From assembly GCA_033675265.1 (NCBI GenBank), contig JAUJYZ010000098.1, positions 1,752,001 to 1,816,000 of the forward strand: a stretch of DNA of 64,000 nt, given 5' to 3'. Positions 26,201 through 34,858 of this stretch are shown in pieces (position 1 is the stretch's first letter; the number at the start of each line of letters is the position of its first letter). The notes beneath the pieces are model-generated. The model was not told the DNA's origin, did not search any database, and was given only the letters and a program-made list of their open reading frames with translations. This stretch comes from Actinostola sp. cb2023. Lineage: Eukaryota > Cnidaria > Anthozoa > Actiniaria > Actinostolidae. A program made the position numbers and the translations under genes.

Positions 26201-29200
26201 GGTACATTAAATATGCTAAATCCTGATCCTGAGAGTGCTCAAAGCAGTCAGGTTCACACCCTGATTATGAACTGATGTGACGTCTAAATTAGGTTCAAAC
26301 CGTGGCCGCATATACTCATTACGTCATCAAGGGTAGTGCCCCCCCCCCCCCCCCTCGAGGCAGTAACGACGGCACCAAACTGATGCCACTGAAAAGTTTG
26401 TTGATAAAGCGAGTTTTTGTTTATATTTGATTTCTGTAAGTTAATCCTTTTGCTCTGTTTATTTGACAGCTTGTGATTACTTTAATATTTGGGTGTGTCG
26501 TGGGAGCGATCTACTATGACCAGAAAAAAGGGCAAGATGGACTTCAGAATAGGTATAATTATTGTAAAAGACTTTTATACAAACTAGGTACAGCTAATTC
26601 AGAAAACGTTGTCGGCGATTGACTTCAAGCCTACGCGACTAGACTGAAAGGGAGTATGGGTAGATATGATAATTCACTTGCATGCTATTCGTATTTGGTG
26701 ACAATGGCAGGTGAATCTGTAAATGTATGCCTACGCGTTTTAAAACAAGGAAACAGAAGCAGATATGATTCATATTCCGTGAGAGACGTTCCTTTTTGAT
26801 AGTGTATTTATAGACTCATTGATTTTTACCCATACTCCTTTACGTTGTTTTGTTACATTCTTGTACCTAGAAGTCCGCAAGTTTGTCCACAATCGGACAC
26901 TTGGCACATGGAGCATTATAGGTCGGTAGAGACACTGATTAATAAAACATTAGGTTTTTATCACTGATACAAATACTGATGTTTTATTTATCAGTTCTAT
27001 ATCACTGATACAGACCTAATGTTCTTTTAATGAGTTCATTATCAGTGATAAAGGCTGATTGCCTGTAACACAGGTCATGCAAAGGTCTCAGTTGATCGAA
27101 TCATTAACCTTTGCATTGCACCGACATGAGAAAGTCAAGTTCGTCGGCGATCGATAATTCTTACGGTTTCCGAATACAAGACCTTTCGATCGAATGTGCA
27201 CGTGTGATGTGTTGAGGTGTATCCTGCGCATGACAGTGATGTCAAAAGTACCTTCACAAGAAAGATTTGTGATTATTTTTTGATTATTTGCTTAGAATTC
27301 ATGTAAAGATACTGTTTTAGATAAGGTAAATTGGGATGGAGTTTGATAAATCGTTTATAGAATTCGTGTCCGTGGAATATAACATGGCCGCTCATTGATT
27401 TTCTATAAACTTCACTTATTCCACAATTTATATATAGTATTCTATAATTATTGCCATCGTTTTATTCAATTAGTTACTTAGTTTGTTAAGTAATTAGTAT
27501 ATGCTCAATTTTTCTCAAAAATTGAAAATGACAGCTTTACTAAATTCTCTGTAGTCGAGAGAAAGAGAGAACCGAGAGACTCGTGTTCCATGACAGTCTC
27601 CATCGCGTGATTAATGCTCTATCAACCAGTCCATATGTTGGATCATATCATGATATAAGACGAGAATGGGAAAATAGAGAGCAATTCGCAGAGCCGCGCT
27701 ATTAATATAAATCCATAACAAGTCTTGCTCTCTAAATGCCACACCTATCTTTGCCGACATTTCTAAGGCACGTCAGCAGAACCGGTTTATGCAATCCATC
27801 ATCGATACATGTTTATTCAGTACCAATAATATTAGTATTTACAAATAGCAAGTGATCAAAAGTAACAGTAGATAAGGTACAAGCTATTGATAATAACCAC
27901 TAGAAGGCTAACCTAGATAAATAGCTAAAAAGTCACTTTACATAACTTGTAGTGTTTATTATTATACGTCCTTCCCCTCTCTACCTTCATAACCTTTTGT
28001 ATCATTGTTAGGGTTGGTGCGTTCTTTTTCATAGTCATGAACATGGTATTTGGCAATCTGTCAGCAGTAGAACTCTTCATCAAGGAGCGCAAGATATTCA
28101 TGTAAGCACTGGGCCCGCACAGTTTTGACATTTTACATCTCATGTCGTTTGTTTGTGTGTTTATTGTTTTGTTTTTCATAATCATCCACCACAGACACGA
28201 GTCAGCGGGAGGGTACTACCAAGTCTCAGTCTACTTCCTGGCTAAGGTTTTGTGCGACCTCCTCCCAATGAGGCTCATTCCTATCACTGCGTTCTCTGCT
28301 ATTGTCTATTTCATGGTCGGTAAGTATCATTCATCTGACGTCTTTCTTTTCATGCCAGTCTGTCGCGCGTGGATAGAGGTGAGCACTTCTAGAGGGGGAC
28401 GTAGGGCCTCGCGGTATTGCGGTATCCCGTCGATTTTGTTGTCCGATATTACAGTATTTTTTATTTCAAGATGCGGTATTGCGGTATCGTCCTGGTCTGC
28501 GGTATGCGGTATTTGGCGAATTTGGGTATTCTGTTGAGCTCTCCGTGTTTGGTTCAAATTTATTTAGGGTATTTCGGTATTCCGGTTGTTACTGTAGTTT
28601 CAAATTTCGATTTTAGATGCGGTATGCGGTATCAGCTACCCCCTACGTCCTCCTCCTTCTATATCTAAACGGCCTCCTCCTACAAAGACCGTGGTCTGGT
28701 TTTAGTTTTTATAACGTATTTGACTGCTCAACTGTCTCAATGGCACCAGAAAGTTCTTCCAGCCATTCTGGGCGATTTCGGTGATCTGAAAAGAGGCGTT
28801 GGTATGTTTGATTATAATTTATCTGAAGCAGCTCATTTACTACGTGTTGCCCTAGGGCGTATCGAAAGAACTAGAACAACTTCTTGTACTTTATTTTTAG
28901 CTCATTGAAATCAAGAGGCATACATACATACATATTTTATTTAGTACCATATATGTTTCTTTGGTGGCATTTCTTCATGTACGATAGACAAAGTGCTCCC
29001 ATATACTCCCTATAAACTTACAAAACCAACAAATCTTGTTTATCATTCTTTCTTTTTTAATTCAGGTTTTCGTGCAACTGTGGAGAAGTTCTTTATCTTC
29101 GCGCTGACACTCGTGCTTACGTCTCTGTGCGCATGCGGGTACTCTTTCTTCATCAGTGCGTCTGTCACAACGTTCGCCATTGCAAACCTACTGATTGCTC

Positions 29201-32200
29201 TTCCATATGTGTTTATGATGGTATGTGTTTGAGGGTCTCAATGGCGTTAACCGTTAGCCGTAAAAAGGCCTAAAATTAGAGAATTTTAAGCATTAGTGCC
29301 GATTTCGGGGCCTTTTTCACTGATTCGACACTAGTGCTCACGTGAGTTACTTCATGTCACGAAAACGTTCGGACATTGTTGTGGTTTTGCTGTACAACTT
29401 ACTAATTACTTGGGCTTCCTGTGGAATGCCCAAGTCTAAGATTACAGACGGTTATTTTTATATTTCTACGCCAATTCTGCAAGTGGTCACCATAGCGCAT
29501 GCGTGATTACCGCTGACGGCATCGCAGGCTATTATTTACGAATAAATACCGACTGATGAAATACCGATCATTTGCCGAATAATAAAGCCGGCTAGTGCGC
29601 ATGCTATCCAAATGTGTGTACTAAATATTCGAAGGCTCGATATCACATGGTTTTTCAAAGCGTGCTTGTCAGCATCTTTCTAGACTGAGATTGAGAATTA
29701 TGTTGTGTCTTGCGAAGAAAGCTTTGGAAAGAATGATGCCTTATACGCTCATCTCGCATACAAACGCAGACGCCGTTCGTGGTAGACCCACACTAAAAGA
29801 TGTCGAGCGTTTTCGGAACGGGTCGGTCCACGAACTCAATAGCAAATCTAGCAAAGTTAAAACGAGTTCTTATGAGATTACAAATGAGCCATATATGAGC
29901 CCAAACTACGAAAAAACTGACAAAACTATGACTTTTGACTTAACAACAAACTCTAGCGCTGAAACGATCACCTCAGATGTCAAGAAAACCAAGATTCTTC
30001 GACTTGATGAGCAGCACTTCGAAGACGAAGGTAACACAAACAACAACACGCCAGTCGCCATATTGGATAAAGCGAAAGAGACTCAACGAAGCACCTGGAA
30101 TAGTAGATGTCCAAGCTTAACTCTTACGTTAAATATCCTGATTCTTTTGTTTGTTTTTAATGTGTTTAATGCTTGTAAAGTACGATTAGATATTGTGTAT
30201 ATAATGACTATTATTGTACAAACAATCGTGAATGTTGGTTTGTACTGTGTATGGAAGATAGAAGATATGCTCAATACCCTTGAAGAGTGTGATGTACTGG
30301 AGAAAGTTATCAATCTAACCAATGTACGTGAGCATAATGATGTTATGGTGTCAATAAAAGTACAAGAATTCAGATCTCGTTATGCGAAATATTTATATTA
30401 TAATTGTACTCGTGTTGTATGCAAATATCAAGGCTAATTACGTATGCATGCTCTACTGAGTCACGCAACGAGTGACTTAAATTCTGCAAGTAATACATGT
30501 AGGCTAAAACTACTTCTGTATGATGATACAAGCTATTAGGTTTCACATTTAAAATCTATCAAAACAGCTTTATTAAGAAGCCCAAGTTCACGCTAGTAGA
30601 GCGTCTAGTTTTCATCTAAATTATCGAATTAAAAACGAGTCCCGCTAATTTTCTATATTTGTCTATATTCTTCTATATATATTTTCTATATTTTTTATTT
30701 TCTATATTTTATTACTCACTTGTAAAGAGCATTGAGATTTATATGTAATGCGCTTTTTCAAGAATTAAATTATTATTATTATTATTATTAAATTATCGAA
30801 CTCGTTATTTCCTGAATGTGAGCAAAAATATTTTGGGTAAGTATAGAGAATGTGGTTTTGGTATTATTTAGGCACCAAATCATTCTCGTACCCAGAGCCC
30901 GCTCGTCATTTGGTTTGTCGCTGGCTCTGGGAAACCCTGTTGCTCGGTCGTCAAATTTTGACGACCAAGTCGTCAGAGCGCATGCTCATACTAAAGACCG
31001 CTGAGAGCGGGTACTGTGGAAGAGTCTACTGGCTACGTAGTATTTACGTTGGTTTGAATATTCAAACAATGTAACAAGTACACAAGTTTGTACATTTATC
31101 TTCGTGTAGCCGTTTAAAAGCCCTTCGACGTTCATCACCGGTTCTTCTCTGGCTCTGTTGCGATAAAGGCTGGACGATAAATACATGTTCTAATATAATC
31201 TTGCATGTGAGCCTTCCTGTCTTCCGCTTTGTTATTCAGTTTCTCTCGAATTATAAAAATATTCCTTTGAATGCTCAAAGCGAGTACGATCGATTGTGTC
31301 CAGATTGTGTCTGTAGCCGTTACATTTATAATTTATGTATTGTTAGATCTCCCTTCACGAATTTATGTCTACACAGTTTCCATTGATTTATTATTCAAAA
31401 AAGGTAGTATAGTTTTTGAAAATAATATTGTATGAAATTACTACAACCGTCGCTGTCATTCGCTTCGTTCGCTTTGCAAGTTTGAATCTTTGTTTATCTC
31501 ATGGACCAATCAAATACGATCATTCATTGTTGATTTCAACAGCCAATGAAATTCGCTAAAATTTCAGGGATTCCCAGAGCCAGCGACAAACCAAATGACG
31601 AGCGGGCTCTGGGTACGAGAATGGCACCAAATGAAATAACGAGTTCGAGCCACTTTAGAAACGAGTGGAGGACTGGGAACGAGTTTTAAGAATTAATCTA
31701 AAATGAACCCCATCACAAGAAAGAGCATATCAGAATTAGTAAGTTTTAGGAGTTTGATAGGGTTTGGAGAAGCAGCAACTGAACTGCAGACATTTAAAAA
31801 CTGCAAAAATTACAAAGAAATGTATGGTTACTCGGGACAAGCGTCCCTACGTTAAGCAAGTAGTCCAAGGACTCAGCAAAGACCAATAGAGTGCAAACCA
31901 TATGTCCGTGAAATAGTACTATTACTAAATAGTACTAAATAGTGTTATCTCTATTGTTTTCTATTGTTTCATCAGTGCTATTTAGTACTAATTAGTTAGT
32001 ATTGTTTCACGGACATATGGTTTGTACTCTACAACGTATATTTTTTAGTAACTATATTTCGGATATCTAACAAAACCTTTTGAAACTTTGTAATAATGCT
32101 AATTGTGATATGCTCTTTCTTGTGATGGGGTCGTTTTTTAATTAGATTGTAAAATTCTAAAAACTCGTTCCCAGTCCTTTACTCGTTTCTAAAGTGGCTA

Positions 32201-34543
32201 AATTAGTAATATAATATAATAATAATAATAATTTAATTCTTGAAAAAGCGCATTACATATAAATCTCAATGCTCTTTACAAGTGAGTAAGAAAATATAGA
32301 AAATAAAAAATATAGAAAATATAGTAACGTTAGTTTTCTGGTACGTGCAGGTTTTCAGCGGTGTTCTGGTCAATCTTAGGTCCGTCGGCAAGTGGTTATC
32401 GTGGATCAAGTACATTAGTATCTTTAAATACGCCATTGAGGTAAGCTGTTGTCGTACTGGGATGACGTAACGGTTACACTCCAATACAAAAACTTGACCC
32501 GATAGCCTCCACTTGAAACCTTTGTTCACAGTCATTGGAGTGTAAGCTATTGATCGCTGCCATTGGTTGGTCTCTTAAAATATATGTAGGTGATATATTG
32601 CTGGTTTGCAATCAATCTCTGGTGATTTAAAGTGCAAAGACGCAGCGGCCATGTTGGTGGTACAAACAAGAGAAGCTAATGAGGAATGCTTTGTTATCGG
32701 GCACCAACATGGCCACCATGACGTCACGTGCAATCCAGCAATTGTTGTAGATATATCACTGTAAATATCAGCTACAGTATGTATGTAACCGTATTTATTA
32801 TCCAACTATACATAGACGAGTAAAAATATCGCGCGAGTAGGACTGGAGCGAGTAAAAATATCCAGCGATATTTTTACTCGTCTATTTCGCGCGCGCACTT
32901 TTATATAAATATCTTTCACGGGATGAGTGTATTTTTCGCATCTCAAAAGGGTTGGATAATAAATAACTTATTTAACATTTTAGTGTGTAGTAAGGCTGGA
33001 AATTTTTACTTGTCTTTGTATTTTGTCTCGCCCTACGGGCTCGACAAAATACTGCAGACTCGTAAAAATATCCAGCCGTACTACACACTAAAATGTCAAA
33101 TAAGCTATATGTATCGGTAAATATTGACAGGAATGACAAGATGAAATGTTAGTATCTCTTTTGGTTGCTATTATTAATATTATTATTATTATTATATATA
33201 TATTTTTTATTTTTTTATTTTTTATTTTTATTATTATTATTTTTTGTTTTGTTCTAGGCTTTGGAAGCCAATGAACTGGAGGGAATGGTGTTTCACTGTC
33301 ATAATAACACTTCATGGTAAGGCAATGTTATTCTTTCAGTGTTCCATTGATTATTTATAGTAGCTGTATTTACCACAGACAGCCCAGTATGCGCGCGGAT
33401 TTTTTGCGTGGGTTTCCTTTATTTCCTTACATTTATCAGTTATCACTATAATACAGCGATTTGCAAAAATTCTGTAAAAGCAAAATATATCAATATATCG
33501 TGTGCATTGTGAGTTCAAATTTTTCAATTGTTTTTTCACATACATACTACAAAGGTTAATTGGATTTAGATTCAGGTTTAATAATAGCTAAAATCAAAGA
33601 TTTAGGATTATGCAAATTACTATATATCGATATATTAGGATTTTACATAAGTTTTGCAAATCTCTGTATATGTAATATATTGTTATACAAAGTGTCATTC
33701 TACTGGCTAATGTAACAAAGCAGGGTGAGAAACCCCATTGTAAAAATGGTTGGAAAATTCGCATCGTAATGACTATCGGTTAAACTAGGCTGCATCGGTG
33801 TAATAACAATCGGCAAATAATAAACAATTATTGGATGAGGTTTTGATGATATCCGGAATTATCAATGTAGAGGTAAGTGTTATTGCAATAACATTTGCCG
33901 AGACATTGATAATTACGGATTTCATCAAAACCGAATTCAATAATTGTTTCAGTATACATTGTCTATGTGGATTGACTCATAATACAAAGATATAAGCAAT
34001 CCAACAACAACAACAAATGAATGACAATGACAGCACTGCAGTAACCTAGAGATAACAACCAATCCGCTGACCTACGCAGGCTCGTTTTTGCAGATAACTG
34101 CTGCAGATAACCATCAGACCGCTGAAATATCACTGGCGCGCACTGATAGTTAGAATTATCTGTAGGCTCTCGACCAATGAGAATACAGATACTGAGTACA
34201 ATGTATAATAACAATATTTGTCAACATTACGCCGCCAAGCTGCATGCTACGCTCGCCAGGTTATTAGCCCCCTCCGCACGCAAGCCCTTCTGGCATCCCT
34301 TGGTAACAAGTTCCTGTCTTCCCCGGTCAATAGATCAACAGGAAGCCCAGCGAGGACTGAGAAAGGCTACAGGTACTGACATGTCTTTTTATCTTTCTCA
34401 GTCCCAGTGGTGATGATTACCTTAGACAGCAAGGCGTCAAACCGAGCGAGTTGTGGTACAACGAACTAGCGCTTGGAGTTATGGCGTGCATTTATATGTT
34501 GTTTGCCTATATAGCGTTACGTCTTGTCAAAAAAGAAAAATAG
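6873..34543 (+). CDS. ABCG2: ABCG2-type ATP-binding cassette half-transporter (15 coding exons, 652 aa)
   Basis: Predicted plasma-membrane multidrug/urate-type exporter. ABCG2 proteins work as dimers, with the nucleotide-binding domain (NBD) ahead of six membrane helices. Exons: 6873-7081, 9284-9343, 9871-9985, 10090-10400, 11226-11377, 18111-18209, 18671-18873, 19171-19236, 26470-26552, 28012-28101, 28195-28319, 29066-29220, 32351-32440, 33258-33316, 34402-34543. Every junction is GT-AG and keeps codon phase. Length (652) and coding-exon number (15) match human ABCG2 (655 aa, 15 coding exons). Motifs: Walker A GPTGSGKT (82-89), Q-loop Gln128, signature SGGERKR (189), Walker B LFLDE (209-213), H-loop His245, and the conserved NPPDFF and SWIKY segments. 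All catalytic residues are present, so the gene looks functional. The start ATG sits right after an acceptor and an in-frame TAG, so no upstream start is possible in that exon. Introns host another gene, an unidentified reading frame and many repeats. True orthology versus a lineage-specific ABCG2 paralogue cannot be settled here. Confidence 0.95.
7173..7660 (+). repeat. G-rich 19-20-bp minisatellite in ABCG2-like intron 1
   Basis: Some 20 copies of a unit ggggggtgggtattaatta, interrupted at 7524-7598 by a retroelement tail. Each unit has G runs of three to seven on the strand that is transcribed as RNA, so both DNA and pre-mRNA could form G-quadruplexes. Copies differ mainly in G-run length. 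Confidence 0.9.
7524..7598 (-). mobile_element. truncated LINE/SINE 3' tail inside the G-rich array
   Basis: On the minus strand the sequence reads gttaagcgctattgg, then tatataaataaag and an (ATT)n tail, the usual layout of a 3' end left by target-primed insertion. The minisatellite continues on both sides, so the insertion is younger than the array. Confidence 0.6.
7694..8237. mobile_element. TIR element with TACCTTTTAGGGG internal repeats
   Basis: The left end cccaggtgggaatcccatac and right end are imperfect inverted repeats sharing tatataaagtggtgggg. The interior contains a G/A-rich block (7755-7850) and several copies of ggtacctttta with a short G run after it. The same kinds of motif occur in the larger element at 37018-38044, so both probably belong to one family. 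No coding capacity. Confidence 0.6.
8250..8623. mobile_element. MITE with GGGCTTATAA internal repeats
   Basis: Ends gtaaactaccacttataagc and the inverted cttataaccagcatttac are imperfect TIRs. Five copies of a gggcttata motif lie near both ends. 374 bp, non-coding, inside ABCG2-like intron 1. Confidence 0.6.
9012..9208. mobile_element. foldback element built from a tRNA-derived sequence
   Basis: The two outer 75-bp segments are inverted copies of each other with only about two differences: ccaaatggggcctaacac at the left and the inverted form ending ttaggtcccatttgg at the right. The right arm contains the 3' half of a tRNA-like sequence (9095-9164), so the left arm is a reversed copy of that half. 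The near-identity suggests a recent event. Confidence 0.75.
9095..9164 (+). ncRNA. tRNA-like sequence (tRNA-derived repeat, not a confident tRNA gene)
   Basis: An A-box-like tagctcagttgggag and a perfect B box ggttcgatccc are present. The acceptor halves ggcttgg/ctaagcc pair in all seven positions (one G-U). D-stem and anticodon arm do not fold well, so I read it as a tRNA-derived repeat head rather than a working tRNA. Confidence 0.5.
9284..11377 (+). CDS. ABCG2: ABCG2-like gene, exons 2-5: nucleotide-binding core
   Basis: These four exons encode the ATPase. Exon 9284-9343 carries Walker A (GPTGSGKT, with Ser-Gly-Lys in place of the human Gly-Gly-Lys). Exon 9871-9985 carries LLDILAGRKD and ends GYVVQ, splitting the Q-loop exactly after Gln as in human ABCG2. 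Exon 10090-10400 starts DDVVMGTLTVREN and holds the signature SGGERKRTTIGMEL and Walker B LFLDEPTTGLD. Exon 11226-11377 begins in the alpha-helical part and holds the switch SIHQPRYSI. Splice donors are all strong (gtaagt, gtaatc, gtaagt, gtaagt). The last acceptor lies immediately behind an (ATT)n tract, which serves as a poor but usable pyrimidine context. Confidence 0.95.
9417..9529. repeat. inverted repeat in ABCG2-like intron 2
   Basis: Arms of about 40 bp: aggtcttcgtgtagctgc on the left, gcagctacatgaagacct on the right, with an aacaata-rich loop. Probably a small MITE. Confidence 0.7.
10451..10831. mobile_element. MITE family A copy 1 (ACGAGCAGGGGACTGGGA ends)
   Basis: Terminal inverted repeats of about 37 bp: aattagccattaccaaaacg at the left and its reverse form with one mismatch at the right, including gaggggactggga-like cores. 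381 bp, non-coding, in ABCG2-like intron 4. A related element lies at 31648-32200 in another intron of the same gene. Confidence 0.75.
11136..11222 (+). mobile_element. retroelement 3' tail ending in (ATT)n
   Basis: The sequence ataaataaagttgtt followed by an ATT-rich tract resembles a LINE 3' terminus. It abuts the acceptor of the exon at 11226, so the repeat now supplies the sequence just before the splice site. Confidence 0.5.
11528..11737. repeat. non-satellite block, copy 1, within the minisatellite
   Basis: Contains tgctgtagtgtgttttaccc, then gtaaataaag and an (ATTC)-type tail, then ggggcatagtcaggattttc and a pyrimidine-rich stretch. The first part looks like a retroposon 3' end. A nearly identical block is at 15335-15541. 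Confidence 0.8.
15335..15541. repeat. non-satellite block, copy 2, within the minisatellite
   Basis: Same order of motifs as the block at 11528-11737, with only about two base differences seen over 200 bp. The repeats following each block also match. This indicates a recent duplication of a segment of the array rather than two independent insertions. Confidence 0.8.
18111..18873 (+). CDS. ABCG2: ABCG2-like gene, exons 6-7: linker between NBD and membrane domain
   Basis: Exon 18111-18209 encodes GYTCEEHNNPPDFFMDVINEN, matching the NPADFFLDIING block of ABCG2, and starts only about 25 bp after the end of the 24-bp minisatellite. I placed its donor at 18210 (gtaaag) because that phase joins exactly to the acceptor at 18671. 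Reading through instead runs into a long TTTG microsatellite. Exon 18671-18873 (DLNIASVEGVHSS to KSFFEQ) is the variable linker leading to the connecting helix. This linker is the least conserved part of the family, so the 18209 boundary is the least certain of the gene. Confidence 0.85.
18244..18377. repeat. (TTTG)n microsatellite, about 33 copies
   Basis: Uninterrupted gttt repeat beginning some 35 bp after the donor at 18210 in ABCG2-like intron 6. Translated frames give Cys-Leu-Phe-Val or Lys-Gln-Thr-Asn repeats and are not proteins. Confidence 0.98.
18558..18600 (+). ncRNA. tRNA-like fragment
   Basis: gagctcagctgatagagcaa resembles an A box and tgatcgaatcc a B box, but they are too close together for a tRNA. 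Probably a decayed tRNA-derived SINE fragment in intron 6. Just upstream, ctaaatccgcccctg looks like a hAT-type element end. Confidence 0.3.
19171..34543 (+). CDS. ABCG2: ABCG2-like gene, exons 8-15: membrane domain
   Basis: Encodes the six-helix transmembrane domain. Exon 19171-19236 (VSGRAVKNLLRNPHASIMQ) is the elbow helix. 26470-26552 starts helix 1 (LVITLIFGCVVGAIYY). 28012-28101 contains GNLSAVELFIKERKIF. 28195-28319 has SAGGYYQVSVYFLAKVLCDLLPMR, very close to human. 29066-29220 and 32351-32440 cover helices 3-5 and the SGVLVNL/KWLSWIKYISIFKY segment. 33258-33316 and 34402-34543 encode the last extracellular loop, with Cys-His-Asn-Asn-Thr-Ser-Cys (a likely N-glycosylation site and paired cysteines), and the final helix ending VKKEK. 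The introns range from 93 bp (28102-28194) to 7.2 kb (19237-26469). Confidence 0.93.
19952..19957 (-). terminator. candidate polyadenylation signal of the VWA gene
   Basis: AATAAA on the minus strand, about 350 bp beyond the stop codon at 20307. It is the nearest canonical signal I noticed; a closer variant signal is possible. Confidence 0.35.
20307..23230 (-). CDS. secreted VWA-domain protein, nested in an intron of the ABCG2-like gene (254 aa)
   Basis: Two exons on the minus strand: 23230-23128 (start ATG, 34 codons plus one base, donor gtaagt) and 20968-20307 (acceptor ctattctag, to stop). The phases join directly. Exon 1 encodes a clear signal peptide (MLGLKAVCLLLLLVSIEGG, cleavage near residues 19-22). 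Exon 2 encodes a single VWA domain (about residues 69-250): DVLMVIDSSMS with the metal-binding DxSxS at 77-81, GGYTNT with the MIDAS Thr near 142, and FILTDGQSN with Asp175. The divalent-metal adhesion site therefore looks intact. NFT (86-88) is a possible glycosylation site. VWA domains bind protein ligands in matrix, adhesion and complement proteins; the partner here is unknown. The gene lies wholly within the 7.2 kb intron 19237-26469, transcribed against the host gene, with a TATA-like box upstream. Extra exons inside its 2.2 kb intron cannot be excluded. Confidence 0.85.
23309..23315 (-). promoter_or_regulatory. TATA box of the nested VWA gene
   Basis: TATAAAA on the minus strand, 78 bp before the start codon, which leaves a 5' untranslated region of about 50 bp if transcription starts 25-30 bp downstream. 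The spacing and the signal-peptide exon that follows support independent transcription from inside the host intron. Confidence 0.6.
23963..24778. mobile_element. hAT-like non-autonomous element (816 bp)
   Basis: Ends aagggcggatgcagg and cctgtatccgccct are inverted. The flanks TAGCCATC (23955-23962) and TGGCCATC (24779-24786) match at seven of eight positions, as expected for the 8-bp target duplication of hAT transposons. Internal reading frames (for example 24044-24373 minus) show no transposase features. Confidence 0.65.
26591..26843. mobile_element. MITE family B copy 1 (CAGCTAATTCAGAAAACGTT end)
   Basis: The left terminal sequence and most of the interior match the complete copy at 49895-50238. 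The matches include gggagtatgggtagatatga, the gattcatattcc segment and tttttacccatactcc. The right inverted repeat is lost after 26843. Located just downstream of the ABCG2-like exon 26470-26552. Confidence 0.7.
28391..28665. mobile_element. MITE with GCGGTAT internal repeats
   Basis: Ends agagggggacgtaggg and ccccctacgtcctcctcc are inverted. The interior contains about eight copies of gcggtat or ggtattgcggtat in direct orientation. It lies in ABCG2-like intron 11; frames across it are repeat translations. Confidence 0.6.
29700..30437 (+). CDS. unidentified two-TM reading frame in an ABCG2-like intron (245 aa)
   Basis: A single uninterrupted frame of 245 codons inside the intron 29221-32350, on the host strand. 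I do not recognise the protein. The first 135 residues are polar, rich in Asn, Thr, Ser and Lys. Two hydrophobic stretches follow (about 140-159 and 165-187, LILLFVFNVF and IMTIIVQTIVNVGLYCVW), then a polar tail of about 55 residues containing ECDVLEKVINLTN. The ATG chosen is the first in frame, though the frame stays open back to 29625 and a possible acceptor lies at 29683. The ATG context is weak. It may be a nested single-exon gene, an alternative exon or a chance frame; its length and organised hydrophobicity favour something real. Confidence 0.5.
   Translation: MLCLAKKALERMMPYTLISHTNADAVRGRPTLKDVERFRNGSVHELNSKSSKVKTSSYEITNEPYMSPNYEKTDKTMTFDLTTNSSAETITSDVKKTKILRLDEQHFEDEGNTNNNTPVAILDKAKETQRSTWNSRCPSLTLTLNILILLFVFNVFNACKVRLDIVYIMTIIVQTIVNVGLYCVWKIEDMLNTLEECDVLEKVINLTNVREHNDVMVSIKVQEFRSRYAKYLYYNCTRVVCKYQG
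30645..30790 (+). mobile_element. LINE-like 3' tail, left member of an inverted pair
   Basis: Contains ttgtaaagagcattgagatt, then aatgcgctttttcaagaa and an (ATT)n end. The same sequence in reverse lies at 32215-32330, so the two bracket about 1.5 kb of nested elements. Confidence 0.65.
30796..31648. mobile_element. TIR element with long GAGCCCGCTCGTCATTTGGT arms
   Basis: The left part (30869-30930) and right part (31570-31629) are inverted copies of about 58 bp, containing tacccagagcccgctcgtca and ttggtttgtcgctggctctg. Outer tcgaactcgttattt motifs flank both sides, with about 70 bp inserted on the left. No transposase seen in the 640-bp centre. Confidence 0.65.
31648..32200. mobile_element. 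MITE family A copy 2, with another MITE nested inside
   Basis: Inverted ends agccactttagaaacgagt / actcgtttctaaagtggct and the shared core ggactgggaacgagttt tie it to the element at 10451-10831. A second inverted pair, ccatcacaagaaagagcata and its reverse, lies further in. The centre is interrupted by the insertion 31888-32030. Confidence 0.7.
31888..32030. mobile_element. nested MITE with TA flanks
   Basis: TIRs gagtgcaaaccatatgtccg and the inverted cggacatatggtttgtactc are bounded by TA on both sides, as for Tc1/mariner-type insertions. The insertion is inside the larger MITE, so it is younger than that copy. Confidence 0.75.
32215..32330 (-). mobile_element. LINE-like 3' tail, right member of an inverted pair
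   Basis: Reverse-orientation copy of 30645-30790 with the (AAT)n end at the left. It stops about 20 bp before the ABCG2-like exon at 32351. Confidence 0.65.
32812..32885. repeat. 74-bp hairpin
   Basis: atagacgagtaaaaatatcg and its exact reverse complement enclose a 34-bp loop, itself containing another gagtaaaaatatc copy. Located in ABCG2-like intron 13. Confidence 0.8.
32964..33105. mobile_element. palindromic MITE (about 142 bp)
   Basis: Arms attttagtgtgtagtaaggc and its near-exact reverse enclose an inner gtattttgtctcg/cgacaaaatac pair, with ccctacggg at the centre. Non-coding, in ABCG2-like intron 13, about 30 bp from the preceding hairpin family member. Confidence 0.7.
33822..33948. 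repeat. inverted repeat in the last ABCG2-like intron
   Basis: Arms aacaattattggatgagg and the imperfect reverse of about 46 bp (ttcatcaaaaccgaattc). Probably a MITE; flanks unclear. Confidence 0.6.
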
Positions 34544-34852
34544 AAACTGTTAAACCAGCAAGACTAAGTAGAGAAGGAGACACTGAGTTTAGTAAATATA
34601 TAGACAAAGTAAAATACGGGTGGATCCCCTCCCCTTGCTTTTTAGCCACAGGCCAAGAAGAGCCACAGGAAAGGATATACTTTCAATATTAATAGACAGT
34701 ATAAAATACTTATTATAAAACAGTCAAACAAACAGATAGCGGTCCAAACGGCTGAGCCGTGTAGTTTTTACATGTCAATGTATTTATAGAAAAATGATCA
34801 AATTTTGCTGCTGCTGATAGTTTAATATAGAAACTTTGTGACTTATATAATT

Positions 34853-34858
34853 AATAAA
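34853..34858 (+). terminator. polyadenylation signal of the ABCG2-like gene
   Basis: AATAAA, 310 bp after the stop codon, followed within 20 bp by the GT-rich tttttagtgtgtgtttgc, the usual downstream element for cleavage. Confidence 0.6.
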
